In this document: in pieces, positions 20,683 through 26,212 of the stretch | How positions within the stretch are numbered: the stretch's first letter is position 1 | Layout: each line of letters opens with the position of its first letter | From: a virus | Virus record (IMG/VR): IMGVR_UViG_3300048592_000112 | Location: 1-26,212 of that record | Direction: 5' to 3' (one strand) | DNA length: 26,212 nt | Program-made: the position numbers and the translations under genes | Notes under the pieces: model-generated | Database searches by the model: none | What the model saw: the letters and a program-made list of their open reading frames with translations, nothing else | Told to the model about the DNA's origin: nothing

Positions 20683-23600
20683 CTACCGGCGTCGAGGTAA
20701 ACGAGAAGTGCCCCTGCGGACCTCGCGTTCGAGAACGCGAGCAATCGCACGGCCAGACGCTTGACCCTTAGCAGCGTCCGAACTGCCGCCCTGCACGGTG
20801 ACGTTGATGTCGCCGATAGAGATGGGTCCGCCGTGCTGCCGGTAGACCGGCTGCTGGCCTGCGTTGATCGCTTGAATCTGCGAGAAGAACCGCTGCGCAG
20901 ACTTCGGGTTGATGAATGCCTCGCCGGGGCGAGCCATTACGGGAATGGTGTCCATACCGCGAGCCGCGCCGCCGTTCGCGAAGTAACGAACGAATCCGCC
21001 CTTCGCGAATGAGTTCTGCGAACTGCCAGTAGCGGGTGCATTGAACGTCGCCTGGGACGCTCTGATCCAATCCTGTGCCCCTCTCGACAATGCGTTACCG
21101 CCAGTGACGGCGTTGTTCACAATCGTCGTGGACGCAGTAGCCGCATTGGTCAAGCCGGTCGCGCCAGCGCTCAAGGCGTCGCCGCCCTGCTTCAACTGCC
21201 CGCTAAAGCCGCTCGATTGCAGCTTTTGCTGGATCGCGTCGAGTTGCTGCAATCGCTGTTGCAACTCACCAACTAAGGGAGGCGTTGACGCCTGCTGTTG
21301 GAGGTTCGCGATCTGTTGCAGTTGTGCGAACGCCTGGGTCAGATTGACTTGGCTGCTGTTGAAGGCCAAACGGTCGTTGACGTTTGCACCGAGCAAACCA
21401 AACAGGCTGTCGATTTCCGTCCGCAGCTTCGCCACGTCCTTTTGGCTAATCTGCGATTGCTGACCAATCGCTTTGACCCGCTCGACTGACGAGTTGAACG
21501 CCTGCCGAGCAGCATCGGCCCTGTCGCCTTGGAAGACGTTTCGGGCAGACGCCAATCGCTCGATTTCCTGCAACGCAACTTGCAAGTTCTGGCGAGCAGT
21601 TTGTTGTTCTTCGCCACCGATGGTCGCTTTGTTAAGCTGTTGCCGAATCTCGGCAGCGTCGGCCTTGGCCTTGTCCAAGTAGTCAAACGCCTGTTCCGGC
21701 GTCTCAATCTTGACGTTGAACAGCCGCTCCAACTCGGCGATGTTGACGCCGGTGATCTTCAAGAAGTCGAGCTTGAAGTTCGCGAACGCCTGATCCAGAT
21801 GCGCACGCAGCCGCTTGTCTTCACCTTCCAGCGTGAATCGCAATCGGATGGGGTCTTGCTTTAACGTCTGCTCGAACTCGTTGATGAAGTCCGTCAGACC
21901 GAGCGACCGCAACTGCTGCGGATCAACGAGCTTCGACAGGTCCACCAGTCGTTGCGTGGCTTGCTGGCGAACCTGAGCGCGACGGTCGAGCGCGGCTTGG
22001 TCGAAGGGCTTGCCCGTAGACGTGTCGAAGATTCCAGTGTTGTCCTGAATGATCTTCGCTTGTTCACGGACTTGGTCCAGAAGACTCTTCTGAACCAGCC
22101 GGGTCCGAATCAAACCCGCTTCCCGCTTCTTCTCCGTTTCCAGCAGCGTCCGCTCCGCGCGAACTTGGTCGTCGAGGATGTTCTTCTGCTGTTGAAACGC
22201 CCTGGCGATTGCCGTTTTGTCGCCGGTTCGCTGCGCCAGCGACAGCGCTTCCGCCGCCGCCCGCTCTGCCTCTCGCCGCTGCTCCAACGCAATATTGATT
22301 TGCTGTTGGTTCCCCCCGGCGTTGGCCAGCGTTTGGGCGGCTTCTCGCGACAGGTCAGCGGCCCGCTTCGTCAAAGCGAAAGCCTTTTGGGCGTCGCTCA
22401 GATTCGCGGTCCGCTGTTGGAACTCGATGTCTTCCTGCTGGCCCCGGATCGACCGAATCCGATTCTCAGCAGCGTCTTGAGCTTGCTTGCTATCGGCAAT
22501 CGCCCGTTGCTGAGCTTCGGCCAGTTTGTCGTAAGCCAGGATGATCTCGTTGACCGACGACTTGGTGGCTTTCACCATCCCGTCGTTGGCGCTCTTGGCT
22601 ACCTCACGCAACGTGAGGTAGTTGTTGCTGATTTGGCGGGTCGCTTTGCGAGCCGATTGGACTCGATTGTCGTCAGCTTTGGCCGCCTCGTCGGCGGCTT
22701 TCTCCAACGACTCCGACAGTTCTTCGATCCTCTTCTTGTTGGCTTCAATCGAGTCACGGACCGCCTTCGTCGTCTTCTCCAACAATTTGCGGTCGAGGAA
22801 TTCGCCAATCGACTTTCCTGCACCGAAGGCGAGGGGGACACCCGCAAGAGCAATAAGCGAAGACGAAAGTGCAAGGCCAGCGAACGACGCGCCCTTCAAC
22901 GCTACGGTCAATGCCACTGCCGAAGCAGTGAACCCGGCGATAGCCGGACCGGCTGACTGAATGCCCGCGACGACGTTGTCAACACCGCCAAGGGTGTCGC
23001 TGAGTTGAGCCGTCACACGAAGCAACGACTGCCCCAGGTCCACCGTAAAGGCGTTCTTGAGCTTGTTGATCTGCGCGGTAACTTTCTCAGCGTCCGTCGC
23101 CGTCGCGATCAAAAACTTCTCTTCCGCGAAGTTCTCGCTGGCGACCCGCATCTCGTCGATGTTGGCGGCCAGGGTTTTCAGTTCGTCGCCGGTCAAAGCC
23201 GCGACGCCGTTCAAACCACGGATGTTTGGGAACAAGGCGGCCATCGCCGAGCTTGAACCCTTAGTGCTTGCCGACAGTTCACGGAGCACGCCGGACAGGC
23301 CGAGCGTCTTGATCGCCGACTCGCCGGACTCGAAGCCAAGCCCACGGAGAGCTTTCTTCATCGAGTCCGACGGCTTAATCAACGCCGTGATGATGTTTCG
23401 GAACTGGGTCAAAGTTTCCGGGGTATTGCTACCACGGACCGAGATCGCGGCCAACGCCGCACCCACTTCTTCCAGTTCAACGCCCGCCTCAGCCGCCGCA
23501 GGACCAACACGACCAAACGCATTGGAGAGTTGGTCCGCCGTGATACGGCCCAAGTCAATCGTCTTAAAGAAGACCGACGAGACTCGGTCCGTATCCTCCA

Positions 23601-24399
23601 CGCCGAGGTTGTACGATTTGAGCGCACCGGAGAGCAAGTCAACCGAGTCGGCCAACTGGCTGTTGGTGCTCTTGGCGAACTTGGCCGCCTCAGCGGTGAA
23701 CTTCAAACTCTCGCCTGTGTCACCAACTTGGTTACTGATGGTCTGATACAGACCAGCCGCCGCATCAAGCAGCGGAATGTTGAACTCGTCCGAAAGAGCA
23801 CGAACCTCGCTGCTTAGCTGGCTGAGCGACCGACCACTATCGTCAATCGTGCGGATCAACGCGAGTTGTCGTTGGAATTCAATCGCTTCCGCAGCGGTCG
23901 CCTTAAAGCTGTTTCGGATCGTGCTCAACGCACGGACAATCGCCTGGGTGAAGACCACCCGCGACAGCAATTCCAGGCTCGTCGTGAAGCGACCCGATTC
24001 GCGAGTCGTCAAGGCCAGGGCCGACCGAGCACGCCCGGCACCCGTAGCCACATTCTGTCCCGCACCCTGGCCAGCCGCGCCAGCATTCGCAAGAGCGGTT
24101 GATGCTTGCTGAGCGGCAGTCGTTATAGCGTTCGTGCTGTTCGCTGCATTTTGCGACGAGGTAGATACCCCGCCCAACCCGGTCGTCAGTATGCCCAAAG
24201 CGTTCGCCGCATTCGTGGCGTTGCGAGCAAGACGGCTGAGAGTAGTTGCAGTGGCCCGACCGCCAGTGTTGAACGCTTTGAGGCTCGCGACGTTCTGTTG
24301 CAGTCGCGCGTCGAATTTCGCAAGAGCGCCGTCCAGCAAATTCAGGGTTTGAATCGCCTGTGCGGCGTCGAACCCTAAGACTTGTGTGATTTCCGCCAT
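20683..24399 (-). CDS. Phage tail tape measure protein (TP901 type)
   Basis: A 1238-residue tape measure, which sets tail length and is ejected into the cell during infection. About residues 140-400 match the PhageMin_Tail/TP901 core: IEFQRQLALIRTIDDSGRSL, then ADSVDLLSGALKSYN, then RITADQLSNAFGRVGPAAAEAGVEL with ISVRGSNTPET. A hydrophobic stretch (about 480-540) could cross the membrane, followed by long helical coiled-coil sequence rich in Gln, Ala, Lys and Glu. The C-terminus has PVMARPGEAFIN, a common tape-measure end motif, and a basic tail. By the rule of about 0.15 nm per residue, the tail would be near 185 nm. It overlaps the 169-residue gene by one base (TAATG). Confidence 0.93.
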   Translation of the reverse strand: MAEITQVLGFDAAQAIQTLNLLDGALAKFDARLQQNVASLKAFNTGGRATATTLSRLARNATNAANALGILTTGLGGVSTSSQNAANSTNAITTAAQQASTALANAGAAGQGAGQNVATGAGRARSALALTTRESGRFTTSLELLSRVVFTQAIVRALSTIRNSFKATAAEAIEFQRQLALIRTIDDSGRSLSQLSSEVRALSDEFNIPLLDAAAGLYQTISNQVGDTGESLKFTAEAAKFAKSTNSQLADSVDLLSGALKSYNLGVEDTDRVSSVFFKTIDLGRITADQLSNAFGRVGPAAAEAGVELEEVGAALAAISVRGSNTPETLTQFRNIITALIKPSDSMKKALRGLGFESGESAIKTLGLSGVLRELSASTKGSSSAMAALFPNIRGLNGVAALTGDELKTLAANIDEMRVASENFAEEKFLIATATDAEKVTAQINKLKNAFTVDLGQSLLRVTAQLSDTLGGVDNVVAGIQSAGPAIAGFTASAVALTVALKGASFAGLALSSSLIALAGVPLAFGAGKSIGEFLDRKLLEKTTKAVRDSIEANKKRIEELSESLEKAADEAAKADDNRVQSARKATRQISNNYLTLREVAKSANDGMVKATKSSVNEIILAYDKLAEAQQRAIADSKQAQDAAENRIRSIRGQQEDIEFQQRTANLSDAQKAFALTKRAADLSREAAQTLANAGGNQQQINIALEQRREAERAAAEALSLAQRTGDKTAIARAFQQQKNILDDQVRAERTLLETEKKREAGLIRTRLVQKSLLDQVREQAKIIQDNTGIFDTSTGKPFDQAALDRRAQVRQQATQRLVDLSKLVDPQQLRSLGLTDFINEFEQTLKQDPIRLRFTLEGEDKRLRAHLDQAFANFKLDFLKITGVNIAELERLFNVKIETPEQAFDYLDKAKADAAEIRQQLNKATIGGEEQQTARQNLQVALQEIERLASARNVFQGDRADAARQAFNSSVERVKAIGQQSQISQKDVAKLRTEIDSLFGLLGANVNDRLAFNSSQVNLTQAFAQLQQIANLQQQASTPPLVGELQQRLQQLDAIQQKLQSSGFSGQLKQGGDALSAGATGLTNAATASTTIVNNAVTGGNALSRGAQDWIRASQATFNAPATGSSQNSFAKGGFVRYFANGGAARGMDTIPVMARPGEAFINPKSAQRFFSQIQAINAGQQPVYRQHGGPISIGDINVTVQGGSSDAAKGQASGRAIARVLEREVRRGTSRLPRRR

Positions 24400-24908
24400 T
24401 AGCCGACCTTAACTTTTCGTGTCTTTAGATAAAGGAACGGGTTTGGCAAACGAACGCTGGACGCGACTCGCAGAAAGGCGACTTTGCCTCTTTGTTGAAA
24501 CCGGTACGGGCCGGGATTGATTAGTCGCGAAAAGAGCGTGGGGTCCGGCTTGACGTTGGCGTTGTTGAATTCGTTGTAGATCAGGTGCTCCAAGGTCGTG
24601 CTGTAAGAGAAGAAGTAACGACCCTGAGCACGATCAACCTCGACACTGCCGTCGCCGTGACGTAGACCGAGGTTCACTCGGTTGGGAGCAATGCCCGCTT
24701 GCGAGATCGGAAGCGAGTAAGAAACTTCTCGTGCCAGATGAAGAAACGTGGCCGCCGACGCACCGCTCCATTGCGGAATCTTGTCGGCGGTCGCTTCGAG
24801 CCATGCGAAGGCGGCACGCGCCATCGCCTCGGACAACACATCATGCAAATTCCGTAGGTACGCATTCAGGTTGAGCCGGGGCAACGTGTAGACCCCAGTG
24901 AAACGCAT
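24399..24908 (-). CDS. Unknown protein between tail chaperones and tape measure
   Basis: A 169-residue protein with a helical first half (LRNLHDVLSEAMARAAFAWL) and a mixed second half ending in a basic stretch (YLKTRKVKVG). It sits where several siphophages carry a small tail-assembly or minor tail gene. No motif supports a specific name. Its ATG 24908 follows the frameshifted frame by 26 nt with an AAGGGC-like ribosome site. Its stop shares a base with the tape measure start. Confidence 0.65.
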   Translation of the reverse strand: MRFTGVYTLPRLNLNAYLRNLHDVLSEAMARAAFAWLEATADKIPQWSGASAATFLHLAREVSYSLPISQAGIAPNRVNLGLRHGDGSVEVDRAQGRYFFSYSTTLEHLIYNEFNNANVKPDPTLFSRLINPGPYRFQQRGKVAFLRVASSVRLPNPFLYLKTRKVKVG

Positions 24909-24934
24909 GGCCCTGCCCTTTCGGTCGGATTCAG

Positions 24935-25234
24935 TTAGCGTCGTCTTCGCCCTCGTTTCGACGACTTCTTCGGTGTCGTCTTCGGTGCCGACGGGGCCGA
25001 GGGCTTCCCTGCCCCGGCAAGTTGAGCGTCCCGCTCGTTCGCGTCGTGCTCACAGATTTGGTCGAAGGCGAGAATCAACGCCTGGGTGAACGCCCCGTTG
25101 TCGTCCCAGTCTTCCTTGACGCCGGGCGGCCTTATGCCGACTCGGCAGCAGGCTCGCCAGACGGCGAAGACACTGGTTCGGAACTTTGGGAGCAAGAGGC
25201 GTCGGACGCCTGAACCCGACCACGTAGAAAAACC
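24935..25234 (-). CDS. Tail assembly chaperone GT extension, read by -1 frameshift
   Basis: This frame has no good independent start: a TTG at 25195 lacks a ribosome site. It is open from just after a stop at about 25245-25249, overlaps the upstream chaperone gene, and enters that gene's frame by one step back at 25227-25234. The protein part after the shift reads WSGSGVRRLLLPKFRTSVF and VKEDWDDNGAFTQALILAF, then QICEHDANERD and a Lys/Arg-rich end. Siphophages such as lambda make G and the fused GT in the same way, to chaperone the tape measure during tail assembly. It lies between the tail-tube candidate and the tape measure, where GT is expected. Confidence 0.75.
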   Translation of the reverse strand, partial: GFSTWSGSGVRRLLLPKFRTSVFAVWRACCRVGIRPPGVKEDWDDNGAFTQALILAFDQICEHDANERDAQLAGAGKPSAPSAPKTTPKKSSKRGRRRR

Positions 25235-25662
25235 TCGCGGGCCTTAATCAGCTTATCTTCGTTCAAGCTGTTGGCGTCCATGACCAACTGGGTCACGCGG
25301 TTGACTTCGACTTGGGTTAGGCCAGCGTTACGCAGGTCGGTTTCCCAGTTGGCCCACGTTTGCGGCTTGTCTTCCTTGACCGAGTCCCATTCGATCTCGC
25401 TCGGCTTGAGCGTTTGAATTACCATCCAGGCCAAGCGCTTCATGTTGTAGTTGAGCAGCGCCACCTTGTAATCCGGCGAGTCTTCGTCGGGAACAAACTC
25501 GCCCTTCACGAACTTGCCGGTCGGTTTGGGTTCCGGGCACAGCTTGTGAAACTCTTCCATGTCGGGCACCGCGACCGCGCGGAACACGATAGGTTCCGGC
25601 TCGCGAGGAAGCACCAATACTTCCTCCGACGGTTCAGTGACTTGAACACCACCGATTTTCAT
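25132..25662 (-). CDS. Tail assembly chaperone (gpG-like)
   Basis: A 176-residue acidic protein with a Pro-rich start (VLVLPREPEPIVFRAVAVPD) and a helical middle (LNYNMKRLAWMVIQTLKPSE; AGLTQVEVNRVTQLVMD). Size, position between a tail-tube candidate and the tape measure, and the overlapping downstream frame fit the siphophage G/GT pair. The unshifted end is a Ser/Ala-rich tail. A good ribosome site (GGGAGAAAGAG) precedes ATG 25662. The name is by context, not by a strong motif. Confidence 0.75.
   Translation of the reverse strand: MKIGGVQVTEPSEEVLVLPREPEPIVFRAVAVPDMEEFHKLCPEPKPTGKFVKGEFVPDEDSPDYKVALLNYNMKRLAWMVIQTLKPSEIEWDSVKEDKPQTWANWETDLRNAGLTQVEVNRVTQLVMDANSLNEDKLIKAREVFLRGRVQASDASCSQSSEPVSSPSGEPAAESA
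25197..25211 (-). other. Hairpin downstream of the frameshift site
   Basis: On the minus strand AGGCGT-CCG-ACGCCT is a perfect 6-bp stem with a 3-nt loop, starting 15 nt after the slip sequence. A wider pairing GGTTC/GAACC around it is possible. It may stimulate the shift, though the spacing is longer than the usual 5-9 nt. Confidence 0.45.
25227..25234 (-). promoter_or_regulatory. Candidate -1 ribosomal frameshift slip site
   Basis: On the minus strand the sequence is GGTTTTTC. In the chaperone frame it reads GTT TTT C; a -1 shift re-pairs the Phe codon perfectly on TTT and moves into the frame of the GT extension. It is the only clear slippery run in the overlap. The middle base of the preceding Val codon mismatches after the shift, so the site is imperfect as a simultaneous-slip heptamer. 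Confidence 0.6.
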
Positions 25663-25701
25663 AATGCTCTTTCTCCCTCAAGAAAGTTGCGGACAAGAAA
25701 C

Positions 25702-25736
25702 GGGCAGGGCCGGTGATGACACCGGCCCTTGCCCGG
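25702..25736 (-). terminator. Strong hairpin after the tail-tube candidate gene
   Basis: Arms at 25702-25716 and 25721-25736 pair over 15 bp with one bulged base and a 4-nt loop. On the minus strand TTTCTTG follows. It lies between the 101-residue gene and the chaperone gene, where phages often put a partial terminator so that the abundant tail-tube protein is made in excess. Confidence 0.65.
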
Positions 25737-25761
25737 AAGAACTCAGGTTGTTGAGCGTGGA

Positions 25762-26067
25762 TTACTCGCGGGTAATCGTCGGCTCGGTCGCATTGCAGCG
25801 GCCAGTGCAAGAGATGGTCGCTTCGCCCAGGTCGAATTCCAGCGTGTCGTAGCGGAAGTCGGGAAACAGCGTGGTTTCGGACTCAGCCGTGCCGCAGGGC
25901 GGGTCGTGCTCGACTTCGATGTCCACGCAGTACGGCTCGCACGGATCGTCCGAAGCGCTGACCCACTCAGCGGCACCGCCAACGCCCTTGAGGGCGTCAA
26001 CCGGCGTGATGTTTTCGCTCGTGCCGGTACGCACGAACTCGTAGACGAAGTCCAAGTTGACATCCAT
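25762..26067 (-). CDS. Small tail protein, possible tail-tube subunit
   Basis: A 101-residue protein, acidic, with a beta pattern (VNLDFVYEFVRTGTSENITP; DVALKG-like turn; TLEFDLGEATISCTGRCNAT) and five cysteines. Position before the chaperone pair is that of the major tail protein, and the strong hairpin after it supports high expression, but it is short for a tail-tube protein (usually over 130 residues). A GGAGGG ribosome site lies 13 nt before ATG 26067. The frame is open back to the preceding gene's stop, so a non-ATG start a few codons earlier is possible. Confidence 0.6.
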   Translation of the reverse strand: MDVNLDFVYEFVRTGTSENITPVDALKGVGGAAEWVSASDDPCEPYCVDIEVEHDPPCGTAESETTLFPDFRYDTLEFDLGEATISCTGRCNATEPTITRE

Positions 26068-26094
26068 CGGGACTTGGTTGCCCTCCAGGGCCTT

Positions 26095-26212
26095 TTACTT
26101 TTTTACGATGCCGAGTTTGGCGAAGAGCCGATTAACGTGATAAGCGTTGGTGCGCAGCGCGGCGGCGATGTTTTTGGCGCCGGCGCCGCGAAGAAAGGTC
26201 ACGGCGGCGTTG
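26095..26212 (-). CDS. C-terminal end of an HTH-like protein (partial)
   Basis: Only the last 38 residues are in the window; the start is beyond the right edge. The sequence RGAGAKNIAAALRTNAYHVN followed by RLFAKLGIVKK looks like a helix-turn-helix or winged-helix end (a small A-x-x-L helix, a turn, a recognition helix and a KLGI strand). It ends in TAA at 26095-26097, 27 nt before the next gene. The rest of the protein and its role cannot be judged. Confidence 0.5.
   Translation of the reverse strand, partial: NAAVTFLRGAGAKNIAAALRTNAYHVNRLFAKLGIVKK

Noticed and set aside
21952-22956. Plus-strand 334-residue frame
   Set aside because: Antisense to the tape measure coiled coil, which yields Leu/Arg-rich shadows on the other strand.

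Overview
The window looks like part of the genome of a tailed double-stranded DNA phage, or a prophage, from a GC-rich bacterium. The evidence is a replication and nucleotide-metabolism block next to a siphovirus-style tail module: tail-tube candidate, frameshifted tail chaperones, TP901-type tape measure, tip proteins, hub and fibre. No capsid, terminase, portal, integrase, tRNA or rRNA gene is visible, so both ends of the element lie outside the window. The host cannot be fixed from the sequence. The style of the proteins (Cys-rich small proteins, the AEP-like primase-helicase, the tail repeats) recalls planctomycete-associated phages, but that is a low-confidence impression.

Left block, minus strand (1-5468): a ParB-like HTH protein, an unrecognised 245-residue protein, a 170-residue unknown, a DPPH-type methyltransferase-like protein, a SNF2-type helicase with added zinc-knuckle motifs, and the start of an HTH/metallophosphoesterase fusion. 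The last genes are coupled by overlapping stop/start codons (ATGA or TAATG). Centre-left block, plus strand (5813-10857): a primase-helicase, a small DUF3846-like protein, a dNMP kinase, a 74-residue protein, a DnaQ-like exonuclease and a Cys-rich protein, again coupled. The two blocks diverge from an A/T-rich control region (about 5507-5812). That region is flanked by two inverted copies of a near-identical sequence of about 26 nt.

Centre (10387-12016): two related Cys-rich genes on the plus strand flank an opposite-strand 229-residue gene. The start codons of that gene and of the second Cys-rich gene overlap in one CATG. Two hairpins with T-tracts in tandem (11967-12016) close the structural operon that arrives from the right.

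Right block, minus strand (26212-12013, read right to left): the end of an HTH-like protein, a small tail-tube candidate, tail chaperone G and its -1 frameshift extension GT, a 169-residue protein, a 1238-residue tape measure, a virion-like protein, a 122-residue unknown, a repeat-rich tail protein ending in a Dit-like domain, a fibre with an internal duplication, a 97-residue protein, a free-standing relative of the Dit-like domain, a large hub-like tip protein, and last a short SPFH/prohibitin-family protein. GC-rich hairpins, several followed by T-rich runs, sit after some of these genes and probably set expression levels.

The most unusual points are the SPFH protein closing a tail operon, the roughly 17-fold degenerate repeat fused to a Dit-like domain, the nested opposite-strand gene between two Cys-rich relatives, the inverted repeat around the divergent control region, and the likely -1 frameshift signal. 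Functions are assigned by reading motifs only; no database search was run.
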